DNA of 64,000 nt from Phormidesmis sp963789215 (lineage in GTDB: Bacteria > Cyanobacteriota > Cyanobacteriia > Phormidesmidales > Phormidesmidaceae): positions 186,001 through 250,000 of the forward strand of contig CAWBJY010000013.1 of NCBI GenBank assembly GCA_963789215.1, read 5' to 3'. The notes under the pieces are model-generated. The model was given only the letters and a program-made list of their open reading frames with translations, was not told the DNA's origin and made no database searches. Below are positions 45,688-54,769 of this stretch, in pieces; position 1 is the stretch's first letter, and each line of letters opens with the position of its first letter. The position numbers and the translations under genes were made by a program.

Positions 45688-46473
45688 TTAACGACTAGAA
45701 ACTTCACTCGTAGTTAAATAGAGGCTTAGCTTCTCTTGAAGACGCTGACGCGCTCTAGCTATACGCGACTTAACGGTGCCCAAAGAAACACCTGTAATAC
45801 TGGCAATTTCTTCGTAGGAAAGGCCCTGTAGCTCGCGCATAGCAATTGTTTTTTGAAAAACTTCAGGCAGCTCGAGCATGGCCTGCTTAAGATGATCGTG
45901 GAATTCTTGAGTCATCATCATATCGGCAGGTGTTGGCTCCTCCGAGGGCAGTTCCCAATCGTATTGCCCATCGCTGGAGTAGCGCGGCGCATCTAAAGAC
46001 ACCGATCCTTTGTAGCGCTTTCGCTTGCGCAGTTCGTCGTAGAACAAATTAGTGGTAATCCTGCCTAGCCAACTTTTGAACTTAGCGGGTTCTTTGAGCC
46101 TGTGAATACTGCGATACACGCGAATCCAAACCTCCTGTGCTAGATCAGCTCGATCTGTCCAATCTGAGGCTAGGTGATAAAGCAGCTTGTCTACATAGCG
46201 TTGGTAGCGGCTAACTAGCTCTTCAAAGGCAGGGCGATTCTTAGCCTGCTCCTGGCAGTGGGCGACCAGCTCGCTGTTAGAAAGCGTAGCAAGTGCGCAG
46301 CAGGTAGCAGGGCCATTATCTGCAGCTTGGACAGCCGGTGGCACTACAGGCGGCACTACATGTAAAGACACTCGGCCAAAGGACTTAGACGCTAAAGATT
46401 TTGAAGTCAAAGACTTCGAAGACCTGGAATGGTTTAACTGTCTTAAGCTACTCATCGGTTTTTTAGAACTCAA
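45688..46473 (-). CDS. ECF-type (group 3, SigG-like) sigma factor
   Basis: The 261-aa protein has sigma region 2 (LVSRYQRYVDKLLYHLASDWTDRADLAQEVWIRVYRSIHRL, then FKSWLGRITTNLFYDELRKRKR) and region 4 (LPEVFQKTIAMRELQGLSYEEIASITGVSLGTVKSRIARARQRLQEKL). The ~75-residue N-terminal extension is Ser/Lys-rich with SKSL-like repeats and a Pro/Val stretch, longer than usual. No anti-sigma gene is adjacent. It is probably an envelope- or light-stress sigma. The 3' end is 612 bp from the permease. Confidence 0.92.
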   Translation of the reverse strand: MSSKKPMSSLRQLNHSRSSKSLTSKSLASKSFGRVSLHVVPPVVPPAVQAADNGPATCCALATLSNSELVAHCQEQAKNRPAFEELVSRYQRYVDKLLYHLASDWTDRADLAQEVWIRVYRSIHRLKEPAKFKSWLGRITTNLFYDELRKRKRYKGSVSLDAPRYSSDGQYDWELPSEEPTPADMMMTQEFHDHLKQAMLELPEVFQKTIAMRELQGLSYEEIASITGVSLGTVKSRIARARQRLQEKLSLYLTTSEVSSR

Positions 46474-47101
46474 TTGTGAATTTGGCTGTACTTGTTTGAA
46501 AACTGCCTGGAAGCAAACTCCCGAGCAACATTCCTTCTAAAAACTCCTGTGAAGCAGGGGCTAGCGCTTCATTCGCCAGAGGTAAGACTGTAATGTGCAG
46601 CCTGCAATATGCAGATCGTCAAATTTAGACAAGCTGGCTCTAATCGGGAATGGAGTGAACTTTCTGAACCAAGATCTTTGATTAGGAAAGTCGAACGATT
46701 CTATGTCGCAGTTTCGAGAACCTGAACTTTTTCGCGGATGCCCTGGCACTACACAGAAGCTGGGCATAGCGACTCTGTAGCATTTAGGAAGTTGCGAATA
46801 TTACACAGATCAGAGATTTTCTAGGACCGGTTGACATTAGCAACTACGAATATTGGGTAAGTATTTACAACCAATAGCTTTTTGCTTCCTCGTAAACATA
46901 GTAAACATTACTTACGTCGTACATCAGCTAAATAGCCTAATCTTTGTCGTAGAATTACTTACGTGTTAAAACTGAATATTCTTGAAATCAATTCTAATTG
47001 ATTGAAAACGCTTAAAAACCAGCAAAATCAATCTTTTCAGCCAAGCGGCCAGATAGCTGACTAATTAATGTATGTGCTAATAGCAACCTAGATCTAACTT
47101 C
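46474..47101. other. Intergenic region, 628 bp
   Basis: Upstream of the sigma gene. It has an 11-bp direct repeat ATTACTTACGT (about 46909 and 46957). No gene is supported; the minus ORF at 46561-46767 has no start signal or family. It probably holds the sigma factor's promoters. Confidence 0.45.
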
Positions 47102-47914
47102 TTACGCGCCCATGCCCGAGTACTTTTTAAGACCCTTGCGCCAAAGCACTCGATTAAGCGTGAGGGCGATCGCGCCCCACAGCATTATTGTTACTAACCC
47201 TCTCCGTAAATCTACGGGCAAGCCTACTAACAGGCTAGCCGGAAAGTAAACCAAATAGGGAAAAGGCGTCCACAGCGCAAACTCGCGGATAGGGTCTGGA
47301 AACAGTTCTAACGGGGCAATCATGCCGGAGAGAAAGGTATAGAAAAGAAACCAGAATTGCTGAATGGCGGTCGCGCGCTCTACCCAAAAAGAGAGCATGG
47401 CAAAGGTGTACTGAATCAGGAACCGCAGGCAGAAAGATAAAAAGAGAGTCAGCGTGCCCCAAAAACAAGCGTAGGGTGTGGGTATCCAAATGGCATCTGG
47501 GTAGAGCAGGCAGAAAAGCCCGATTAGCAGAATAATGAAGGGCATACGCGTCAGCCGCTCTGCCAGATGGCCAAAGAAATGCCGCCAGACAGGATCAATC
47601 GGTTGCAGCAACAGCGGCGAAAGTTTGCCCTGCACAACTTCTTTCTCAAAATCCCAGATCACCCAAACAACGGTAAACTGGCGAGCGAGAAAAACGGCTA
47701 AAAAGTAGCGAGCAAATTCTGTAGGGGTAAAGCCAACATCTGCACTTTGCGCGGCTTGATCCCACAGGCCCAAGAAAATTAGTGGGAAGCTGCCAGACAG
47801 CACCCAAAAGATTAGCTCGGCTCGGTATTCCACCATGTAGGCGTAGTAAACCGAGATCAGCGTGCGGGCAATTTTCCAGGAGTGCTGGAGGGCTTTTAAT
47901 TGTGTGGCAGACAT
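47102..47914 (-). CDS. ABC-2 type permease (COG4587-like)
   Basis: The 270-aa protein has about six membrane spans and the family's opening KIARTLISVYYAYMVEYRAELIFWVLSGSFPLIF. EFARYFLAVFLARQFTVVWVIWDFEKEVVQGKLSPLLLQPIDPVWRHFFGHLAERL is typical of the second permease of these exporters. It starts 15 bp after the ATPase gene, so the two are co-transcribed. It should pair with the distant permease at 44288. Confidence 0.92.
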   Translation of the reverse strand: MSATQLKALQHSWKIARTLISVYYAYMVEYRAELIFWVLSGSFPLIFLGLWDQAAQSADVGFTPTEFARYFLAVFLARQFTVVWVIWDFEKEVVQGKLSPLLLQPIDPVWRHFFGHLAERLTRMPFIILLIGLFCLLYPDAIWIPTPYACFWGTLTLFLSFCLRFLIQYTFAMLSFWVERATAIQQFWFLFYTFLSGMIAPLELFPDPIREFALWTPFPYLVYFPASLLVGLPVDLRRGLVTIMLWGAIALTLNRVLWRKGLKKYSGMGA

Positions 47915-47929
47915 TAGAGGAGCAAGAGG

Positions 47930-48958
47930 TTAGGAAGAAAGGATAGGGCGTGCGGCAGCGGCATCTTGTTCTGGCGTAATACCCGCTTGGAAAACGCGAC
48001 CGATAACGTCTTCGATGGGCGGCTCAGTAACGGTCAGATCCTGAATGGTGAAGTTGTTGAGTAGAGCCGATACGGTATTTGTAAGATCTTGAGTGCTGAC
48101 TAAGAAGGTAGCTTTGCAGCCTGACAGGTTTTGCAGTTCGCCGTAGGGTTTGAGGCTTTGCCGGCTAATGTCTTGGGTGCGCTCGAACTCTACAGAGACT
48201 TCTCGATAGGGAGCGAACTGGTCTAGCAGGCGATCTAACTGGCCGTCGTAGATCAAGCTGCCTTTGTGAATCACTAAAACGCGATCGCACAGCGCCGTAA
48301 TATCGGCCATATAGTGACTAGTCAGTAGAATCGTTGCCCCATATTTTTGGTTGTAGTCTTGCAAAAACTGGCGAACGGCAACTTGAGCATTCACATCAAG
48401 GCCGAGCGTAGGTTCATCTAGAAAAAGCACCTGGGGGCGGTGGATGAGCGCGGCGAGCATTTCGGCTTTCATCCGCTCGCCCAGGGAAAGCTTACGAACA
48501 GGCTGCTTAAGCTGAGCCTGAATATCGAGCATTTCGGCGAGTTCACCAACGCGATCGCGAAATTCAACATCGCTTAAGTTGTAGATAGCGGCGTTAATGC
48601 GCAGCGAATCTAGCGCCGGCAAGTCCCAAATGAGCTGCTGCTTTTGGCCCATAATGAGGGTGATTTGCCGCAGAAAGGTGTTTTTTCGATCGAAGGGGCG
48701 GTGCCCTGAAACAGAGACGCTGCCTGTAGAAGGATGAATTAGCCCCGTGAGCATTTTAAGCGTGGTGGTTTTGCCTGCACCGTTAGGCCCTAAAAAGCCA
48801 ACGATTTCACCAGGTTCAATCTGAAAGGAAACCTGTTTGACGGCTTCAATATTGTGATAGGTGCGGCGAAAAAAGTGGCGTAGGGTGCCTTTAAGGCCAG
48901 GATCTTTATTAGCGACCGGATAGACTTTGCTGAGGTTTTGGACGTTGATAATGGGCAT
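47930..48958 (-). CDS. ABC-2 exporter ATPase (COG4586-like)
   Basis: From ATG 48958 the protein has 342 aa: NVQNLSKVYPVANKDPGLKGTLRHFFRR leads into Walker A FLGPNGAGKTTTLKML (near 60). The signature is LSLGERMKAEMLAALIHRPQVLFLDEPTLGLD, and the H-loop LLTSHYM. A longer frame to 49186 is open but is unconserved. The C-terminal ~100 residues (YDGQLDRLLDQFAPYREVSVEFE) match the family's extra domain. The gene starts 152 bp from the divergent DUF4864 gene. It energises export together with the two permeases. Confidence 0.95.
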   Translation of the reverse strand: MPIINVQNLSKVYPVANKDPGLKGTLRHFFRRTYHNIEAVKQVSFQIEPGEIVGFLGPNGAGKTTTLKMLTGLIHPSTGSVSVSGHRPFDRKNTFLRQITLIMGQKQQLIWDLPALDSLRINAAIYNLSDVEFRDRVGELAEMLDIQAQLKQPVRKLSLGERMKAEMLAALIHRPQVLFLDEPTLGLDVNAQVAVRQFLQDYNQKYGATILLTSHYMADITALCDRVLVIHKGSLIYDGQLDRLLDQFAPYREVSVEFERTQDISRQSLKPYGELQNLSGCKATFLVSTQDLTNTVSALLNNFTIQDLTVTEPPIEDVIGRVFQAGITPEQDAAAARPILSS

Positions 48959-49109
48959 TAGCCTTGTTTTCTCTGACGGTTTCTTTAGCAGTTGTTGCTT
49001 TTGTCTACTTTCTCTATCTGTAGATCGCTGTTTATAGCCTGTAGTTTCGCCATGATAGAGGTCGCGGTAGGCAGCTTTGAGTTTTGAAGAAGGTGATTGA
49101 ACGAAAACT

Positions 49110-49463
49110 ATGGATATTCCAGTGGAGGACTTACAGGCAATTCGAGCGGCAATTGAACAGCAAATTTCAGCGTTCCAAGCAGACAATGCGATCGCGGCTT
49201 TTTCTCAAGCTGCACCAGGTATTCAGCGGCAGTTTGGCACAGCGGAAAACTTTGTGCGCATGGTAGAAGAGGCATATCCTCCCGTGTATCGGCCTCGCTC
49301 TGTAGTGTTTGAATCGGTGTTGAATGTAGAAGGGCTGCCGGCTCAGCAGGTGATGGTAATGGGCGAAAACGGCGAGCTAGTAAGAGCAACCTATATTATG
49401 CAGCAGCAGGTGATGGGCGACTGGAAGATTGCGGGCTGCTATTTGACGCCATTAGAAGATTGA
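49110..49463 (+). CDS. DUF4864 domain protein
   Basis: The 117-aa protein has the DUF4864 pattern: AIRAAIEQQISAFQADNAIAAFSQAAPGIQRQFGTAENFVRMVEEAYPPVYRPRSV, then strands ending GDWKIAGCYL. This is an NTF2-like small domain without known role. It has no signal peptide here. Convergent with folC, 18 bp from its stop. Confidence 0.85.
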   Translation: MDIPVEDLQAIRAAIEQQISAFQADNAIAAFSQAAPGIQRQFGTAENFVRMVEEAYPPVYRPRSVVFESVLNVEGLPAQQVMVMGENGELVRATYIMQQQVMGDWKIAGCYLTPLED

Positions 49464-49481
49464 GTTTTAAGAGGGCTCAAG

Positions 49482-50825
49482 CTAAATCTTATACTTTTCG
49501 TAAAAATGTCCGATGAGATAAAGAGAGCCACAGAAGACAATAGGGCAGATATTATCTACTACCTTATTCTTAGACAGCGGCTTCTTGGACAGCGGCGCTG
49601 AGGCGGCTAGGGCGGCTTCCAAGGTGGAGTGAGTTTGGACGGCGGCTAAGCTTGGACAGACCCTTTGGGCGATCGCACTCAAATCTTCTGGGTCGGCGCT
49701 TAGGTGGCCAGGCACCGCGGTCAGATGAAGGCGATCGCCAGATCTCAGCAGTTCGCGAAACACCCCTGCGCAGTCTTTGGTTTGCAACATGCCCATTAGC
49801 CAGGTAATCGGCTGATTAGGATAGCGCTTATCAAGATAGATCCTGAGCGATTTAGCGGCGTCTACGTTATGTGCGCCGTCTATTAGCATTGGATGCCCCT
49901 GCCACTGGTCTTGCTGCAGTCTGCCGGGCCACTTTACTTGAGACATGCCCTGGGCGATCGCCCCATCGGATATGTTCCAGCCCTGGTCGCGCAGGGTTTT
50001 TATAGCCGCGATCGCACAGGCTGAATTTATTTTTTGATGTTCGCCTAAGAGCGCCTGCGGATATTCAATATCCTCATATATCAGCGTGGGTAGTTCTCCC
50101 AAGGTTCCTGTCGCTTCTTGCGCAGGCTCAACCCAAACAATTGGAGATTGAAGAACCTGCGCCCTAGCCGTGACGACAGTTCTAGCCTCAGCAGGAAGCA
50201 AGCCAGCAATCGCCGGAACACCCGGCTTCAAAATACCAGCTTTCTCTCCCGCAATTTCTCCGATGGTTTCACCTAGGCGCTGCCAGTGGTCTCGGCCAAT
50301 TGAAACGATCACCGTAGCTAGCGGTCGCTGGCAAACATTCGTCGCATCGAGTCTGCCACCTAGCCCCACTTCGACAACGGCCACATCCACTTTCTGACTA
50401 GCGAAGTACTGCCATGCAGCGGCGGTAATCACCTCAAACTGAGTGGGCGTAGGTTGAGTATCCGCTTCTGCTCGAATCGCCGACTCTACAACGGCTAGGC
50501 TCTTTTGTAAGTCCGACCAGCTAATGGGTTGAGCGTCTATACAGATGCGCTCTGTCCAGTGCACCAAATGCGGCGAGGTGTAGCGTCCGGTGCGATAGCC
50601 TGCGGCGCTCAAAATTGCAGAGAGGTAGGCGCAAACAGAACCCTTACCGTTGGTTCCCGCAACATGGACAATAGGGACGTGACGGTGCGGATTGCCTAAC
50701 GACTGAAGCAAATGTTCAATGCGATCTAGGCCCAAGTCCACGCCGAATCGGGCATAGCTTTGTAGCTGCGCTTCTACGATTTGGGCCGGGGTTAGATTAG
50801 CAGGCGGTTGGCGAGTAGAGGGCAT
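49482..50825 (-). CDS. folC: Bifunctional dihydrofolate/folylpolyglutamate synthase
   Basis: FolC attaches glutamate to dihydropteroate and extends folate glutamyl chains. From ATG 50825 the protein has 447 aa: VHVAGTNGKGSVCAYLSAILSAAGYRTGRYTSPHL holds the P-loop, then GLGGRLDATN, and the DGAHN motif in MLIDGAHNVDAAKSLR. A TTG at 50840 is less likely. Its upstream DNA carries a 16-bp duplication, then the glnB terminator. Confidence 0.96.
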   Translation of the reverse strand: MPSTRQPPANLTPAQIVEAQLQSYARFGVDLGLDRIEHLLQSLGNPHRHVPIVHVAGTNGKGSVCAYLSAILSAAGYRTGRYTSPHLVHWTERICIDAQPISWSDLQKSLAVVESAIRAEADTQPTPTQFEVITAAAWQYFASQKVDVAVVEVGLGGRLDATNVCQRPLATVIVSIGRDHWQRLGETIGEIAGEKAGILKPGVPAIAGLLPAEARTVVTARAQVLQSPIVWVEPAQEATGTLGELPTLIYEDIEYPQALLGEHQKINSACAIAAIKTLRDQGWNISDGAIAQGMSQVKWPGRLQQDQWQGHPMLIDGAHNVDAAKSLRIYLDKRYPNQPITWLMGMLQTKDCAGVFRELLRSGDRLHLTAVPGHLSADPEDLSAIAQRVCPSLAAVQTHSTLEAALAASAPLSKKPLSKNKVVDNICPIVFCGSLYLIGHFYEKYKI

Positions 50826-50839
50826 GTTGATAGGCAGCA

Positions 50840-50882
50840 AAACATTTTAGACAGCAAACATTTTAGACAGCAAACATTTTTC
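50840..50882. repeat. 16-bp tandem repeat before folC
   Basis: Two exact copies of AAACATTTTAGACAGC (50840-50855, 50856-50871) and a partial third. Confidence 0.8.
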
Positions 50883-50886
50883 CCAC

Positions 50887-50917
50887 AAAAAAGGAGCCAC
50901 GCGATCGCGCAGCCCCT
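50887..50917 (-). terminator. glnB terminator with HIP1 apex
   Basis: On the minus strand AGGGGC (50912-50917) pairs with GCUCCU (50892-50897), allowing one G-U, followed by UUUUUU. The HIP1-related palindrome CGCGATCGCG forms the tip. Confidence 0.8.
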
Positions 50918-50947
50918 TTCTATTATCTAAAGCGGATGCTGTTCAAA

Positions 50948-51286
50948 CTAAACAGCTTCTAGATTCTTTTCACCGGTGCGGATACGAACGATTTCATCCA
51001 CGGGGCTAATAAAGATTTTGCCATCGCCAATTTCGCCCGTGCGAGCCGCTTCTAGAATTTTGCTCACAACCATATCGGTTTGGCTATCTTCCACGACGAT
51101 TTCTAGCTTTAACTTCTGCAAAAATTCTACGGTGTACTCAGACCCACGGTAGCGCTCGGTTTGTCCTTTTTGGCGACCAAATCCCCGTACTTCAGATACA
51201 GTCATGCCGACGATGCCCGCGTTTACTAGCGCGATTTTAACCTCATCTAGCTTAAAAGGACGAATGATGGCTTCAACTCTTTTCAT
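50948..51286 (-). CDS. glnB: Nitrogen regulatory protein P-II
   Basis: This 112-aa trimeric signal protein senses 2-oxoglutarate, ATP and ADP and controls NAGK, PipX and others in cyanobacteria. The T-loop has Ser49 (YRGSEYTVEF, the cyanobacterial phosphorylation site) and Tyr51. The Walker-like EIGDGKIFI and C-terminal IRIRTGEK regions are intact. An NtcA-like box lies 55 bp upstream. Monocistronic, with its own terminator. Confidence 0.99.
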   Translation of the reverse strand: MKRVEAIIRPFKLDEVKIALVNAGIVGMTVSEVRGFGRQKGQTERYRGSEYTVEFLQKLKLEIVVEDSQTDMVVSKILEAARTGEIGDGKIFISPVDEIVRIRTGEKNLEAV

Positions 51287-51340
51287 GGCTTAAATACACT
51301 GTCTCCCAATATTGGCCGATCTAAAGTTAGATACGACCTT

Positions 51341-51354
51341 GTACCCAGTTTTAC
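51341..51354 (-). promoter_or_regulatory. NtcA box upstream of glnB
   Basis: GTA-N8-TAC (minus strand GTAAAACTGGGTAC) matches the consensus perfectly, 55 bp before the ATG. A consensus -10 at the classical 22-bp distance is not obvious, so the site may act at a shifted promoter. glnB is a known NtcA target in other cyanobacteria. Confidence 0.7.
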
Positions 51355-51451
51355 TGGCGTAGCGATACATATACCAGAGGGACGCCCCCCTTGCACTGTA
51401 TACCTTACTACTAGTTAGTGCGCTTTTTTAGACTTAACGTACTTTTAAAAT

Positions 51452-52360
51452 CTAACGGTCGTTTAGCAGCGGCTTCATAATCAAGAAGCCCGCGCCAAAC
51501 GCAGTTACCACAATCAAAATGATAGAAAGTACCAGCCAGATGCCGCTAATTTCTTTATTTTCTTGAGCATCTAAAGCAGAGCTGCGAAAGGTGCCAGACT
51601 GCTCTGTAAAGCGCTTAGGGTTACTCTGAGCGGTGAATGGTTTAGCAGCAACCGGCTCGGTGCGTCTGCCTACGGTTTGCGTAGACGGCTGCCTAGCCGC
51701 CATCGTTTTTTGATGGGCAGCGCTATCCGATTTTGATTTGCCCGACTTAGACTTAGCGACTTTTGGGCTAGCACTCTTCTGGTGAGGGGCCTTATCGCTA
51801 GTTTTGGACGCTGATTTTTGAGCTGCCGGCGCAATGGGCCGAGGCGTCCGATTTTGCGCTGGCTCAGACGCCGGATTAGCATACCGCCCAGGCTCGGCCA
51901 ACGGCTGCATTGACGACGGCTCAGGTGGATGCTCTACTCGGCGCTCATAAGCGCGCTCTATAGGGGCAGCGTTGGCTTCTGCTTGAGCTAACCTAGCCAA
52001 CGTATCTGGCGCGATCGCTTGAGAGAATCCGCCTTGACCGCTGTGCGGTAGTCCACCTATTTGTAGTCCACCCATTTGTAGTCCACCCATTTGCCCAGCG
52101 TCTTGTCCCAATAGATGAGCCGCTGGCCGCGCGACGCCCGCCGCCTGGCCCAAACTTAAAGCCGACTGCACCACGTTATGAATTTCTTGCTTAAGAAATT
52201 GATTTTGCTGAAGAAGCTGCTGATTGCGGCTGTTGAGCGAGTCGATGACGGATTTGCTATCCCGTAGCTCAGAGGCTAGCTCTCGATAAACCGACATGGG
52301 CACAGACGGTGCGTAGCGGGTCGGAGCCGAATGGGGATCAGCAGGGTGGGAAGGCTTCAT
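51452..52360 (-). CDS. Coiled-coil protein with C-terminal membrane anchor
   Basis: The 302-aa protein has an N-terminal coiled coil (ELASELRDSKSVIDSLNSRNQQLLQQNQFLKQEIHNVVQSALS, about 27-69). A Gly-rich repeat follows (GGLQMGGLQIGGL, encoded by three 15-bp units at 52048-52092), then a long Lys/Ser/Pro-rich disordered part. The C-terminal membrane span is IWLVLSIILIVVTAFGAGFLIM (about 275-296). The topology suggests a cytoplasmic body tail-anchored in a membrane. No family is recognised. Confidence 0.8.
   Translation of the reverse strand: MKPSHPADPHSAPTRYAPSVPMSVYRELASELRDSKSVIDSLNSRNQQLLQQNQFLKQEIHNVVQSALSLGQAAGVARPAAHLLGQDAGQMGGLQMGGLQIGGLPHSGQGGFSQAIAPDTLARLAQAEANAAPIERAYERRVEHPPEPSSMQPLAEPGRYANPASEPAQNRTPRPIAPAAQKSASKTSDKAPHQKSASPKVAKSKSGKSKSDSAAHQKTMAARQPSTQTVGRRTEPVAAKPFTAQSNPKRFTEQSGTFRSSALDAQENKEISGIWLVLSIILIVVTAFGAGFLIMKPLLNDR
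52048..52092. repeat. 15-bp tandem repeat inside coding sequence
   Basis: Three units GTAGTCCACCCATTT (first CCTATTT). They encode the GGLQ-type pentapeptides on the minus strand. Confidence 0.8.
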
Positions 52361-52533
52361 AGGATGGAGGGGATCGTAAATTCTAAGGCGGCAGCGGTTT
52401 GAGTAGTCAAATTAGAGCAACGTTAGAGACATTCGTCAAGATGCTGTCTAGTTGTACCCTATTTTGTTTCAGCGCTACGGATGTTCTATCAATTATTTTG
52501 AACTTTCTTGATGGAACCTGTGAGCTGAGACAC

Positions 52534-53202
52534 TTAAAAGAGCTGGATAGACTGAGCGAGCAGGGCTGCTTGGGTGCGATCGCGCAGTCCTAACCGGCCC
52601 AAAATACTGGTCACGTGGTTTTTAACCGTCCCCTCCGAAAGGTACAGCCGCTCTGCTATTTCACGATTACTCGCACCTTTGCCAATCTCAACGAGGACTT
52701 CCTTTTCTCTAGGGGTCAGCGCCTTCATTTCGGGCGGAATATCTCGATTAGGCGTGTCAGTCTCTTCTGACATCTGCGGTAGCGTTCCTAACATTTTTTG
52801 CATAATGCCAGGGCCGAACTGACTGTAGCCCTTAGCAACCGTGCGAATTGCCGCCGCTAGTTCTTCAGAGGGCGTGTCCTTTAATAAGTATCCGCTCGCA
52901 CCTACAGACATAGCTTGCGCAATGAGTTCTTCATCGTCAAACGTGGTAAGCACCAATATTTTAATTGTGGGATATTTTTGTCCAATCGCTGCAGCGGTCG
53001 CAACGCCATCCATCACGGGCATTCGCATATCGAGCAGCGCCACTTCAGGCAGTTCGCTCTGAGAAAGCTGATCGAGCATAGCTAGCGCGACTTGCCCGTT
53101 TTCGGCTTCGCCTGCGATCGCAATATCTTCTTCTAGAGAAAGCAAGGCTCTAAGACCTTCGCGGATGAGTTTTTGATCTTCAACAATAAGGACATTGAGC
53201 AT
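52534..53202 (-). CDS. NarL/LuxR-type response regulator
   Basis: The 222-aa regulator has an intact receiver (VEDQKLIREGLRALL; Asp near 55 in EVALLDMRMPVMDG; Lys in GYLLKDTPSEE). The LuxR-type HTH near 160-215 (LTPREKEVLVEIGKGASNREIAERLYLSEGTVKNHVTSIL) is complete. It is 18 bp downstream of its kinase gene. The divergent Spy-like gene is a likely target. Confidence 0.96.
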   Translation of the reverse strand: MLNVLIVEDQKLIREGLRALLSLEEDIAIAGEAENGQVALAMLDQLSQSELPEVALLDMRMPVMDGVATAAAIGQKYPTIKILVLTTFDDEELIAQAMSVGASGYLLKDTPSEELAAAIRTVAKGYSQFGPGIMQKMLGTLPQMSEETDTPNRDIPPEMKALTPREKEVLVEIGKGASNREIAERLYLSEGTVKNHVTSILGRLGLRDRTQAALLAQSIQLF

Positions 53203-53220
53203 GATAGGTTCAGCTAGCCG

Positions 53221-54531
53221 CTATACGTTAGCGACAGAAATGGGCCGAATTGAAGGTAGAGGTAGGCTAACTTGAATTCTGGTGCCGGTTGAGATACCCG
53301 ACGATTGGGCCGTTGAGCTAGTGACGGTAAAGGTGCCACCGGTTGATTGAGCGCGATCGCGCATACTCTGCAATCCAAATCCCGTACGCGCCTGAGCCGG
53401 ATCAAAGCCCGCGCCGTTATCTTCTAAGGTAAGCGTAACGATAGCCTCAGAGCATACCAGCTGCACATGAATACGGCTCGCCCCGGCATGTTTGACAATA
53501 TTGGTCAGACCCTCTTGCACAATGCGGTAGAGGATGGTGTTGAGACTAGCGCTTAACGGGCGGCTAAGCTGAATATCTTGAGTAATGCTGAGGTCAACAG
53601 GATGAGTTGAACTATTTTGAAGATCCTTTAAAAGATGCGCGATCGCGGCTTCTAAAGTCTCGCCTGCTAGCGGGTCTTGTCGAAGCGCAGCCACCGACTG
53701 TCGCACCGACTGCAAAGACTGGCTGCCGAGGCGTTTGGATTCTCCTACAAACTTTCGCGATTTTTCAGGGTCTTTGTCCCACAGTTTAATAGCGCTCTCT
53801 AGCTGAATGTTTAAAGCTGTCAAAGAGTGGCCCAAAGAATCATGAATATCGCGAGCAATCCGACTGCGCTCTTGATCCATTGCCAGCTTCTCTATTTCTT
53901 GAGCAGACTGACGCAGATTTTGATTAGCTTGCTGTAGCCGCTCCTGACTTTGCCGCTCGGTTAGCAAGGCGTTAATCAGCAGTACAACGAGCAGTAGCGA
54001 TAAGCCAAAAAGCACAATAAAATTAAGCTGAAAGCTCATAATTAGCCCCTCCAACCGGTGCTGCGCAGACGGCGGCAGCCGACGGCTAATGCCAGAGAGT
54101 GACTCTAGCCGCAGCTGTAAACCGATTAAAAACAGCACGAAAGCAAGACCCGTCAGCACAATGCGCCCTGCTAGATCGAACATCAAGCAGCCGCGAATGA
54201 CCAGTATTAAATAAACCACTGGCACAATTCGACCGTCATTAAACACCGTCGCCGAGGTAACCAGCGTCAGCAGTATCAGCACTATTTGCCCAAACGTATG
54301 ACCTAAACGCGGCAGCTTACCTAGAGGAAGATAAAGCCCCATCAGGCCAAAGAGAACGAGCGGAACAACCGCTATCAGTGGGCTATGCTCCCAACCGGGC
54401 GGCGGACCACGGTGCTTGCCACCCGAAGGAGGGCCATCGAGCACGCTGATAAAGGCAACGGCCAGTAGCCCCCACTCCAAATACAGCAGAAAGCGGAAGG
54501 GATGGTTCTGAAGCTGAATGGCTCTGCTCAT
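53221..54531 (-). CDS. Membrane histidine kinase, HisKA_3 type
   Basis: From ATG 54531 the protein has 436 aa. About six membrane segments lie in the first 200 residues (LYLEWGLLAVAFISVL; LIAVVPLVLFGLMGLYLPL; IVLFGLSLLLVVLLINALL), then a coiled coil, and HisKA_3 with RIARDIHDSLGHSLTALNIQLE (His near 232). HATPase shows ILYRIVQEGLTNIVKHAGAS and DNGAGFDPA. It is the partner of the following NarL-type regulator. TTG 54561 would add 10 residues. The signal is unknown. Confidence 0.93.
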   Translation of the reverse strand: MSRAIQLQNHPFRFLLYLEWGLLAVAFISVLDGPPSGGKHRGPPPGWEHSPLIAVVPLVLFGLMGLYLPLGKLPRLGHTFGQIVLILLTLVTSATVFNDGRIVPVVYLILVIRGCLMFDLAGRIVLTGLAFVLFLIGLQLRLESLSGISRRLPPSAQHRLEGLIMSFQLNFIVLFGLSLLLVVLLINALLTERQSQERLQQANQNLRQSAQEIEKLAMDQERSRIARDIHDSLGHSLTALNIQLESAIKLWDKDPEKSRKFVGESKRLGSQSLQSVRQSVAALRQDPLAGETLEAAIAHLLKDLQNSSTHPVDLSITQDIQLSRPLSASLNTILYRIVQEGLTNIVKHAGASRIHVQLVCSEAIVTLTLEDNGAGFDPAQARTGFGLQSMRDRAQSTGGTFTVTSSTAQSSGISTGTRIQVSLPLPSIRPISVANV

Positions 54532-54769
54532 AGAGATGGTGCCGACAATCGCGCCGATCAAACTATTCCACTAGTTTAGAAGCAGTTTAGGCGCAGCTGT
54601 TACGAGCGCTTAGGCAAGTCGTGACTAAAGTCATGGATACAGTGGTGACCTTTGCTATTTCTCAGACGATTAGGGCCTTGACTAAGCTTAAACAGTACAC
54701 AGCAGAGGCTAGTTGTTGGTTAATGCCATAAAGGCTGCCTTTGTTGGATTTTAATGTTTGACAATTTTT

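Noticed and set aside
46561..46767. 68-aa minus-strand ORF upstream of the sigma factor
   Set aside because: No ribosome-binding site, no recognisable domain; more likely leader/promoter DNA.
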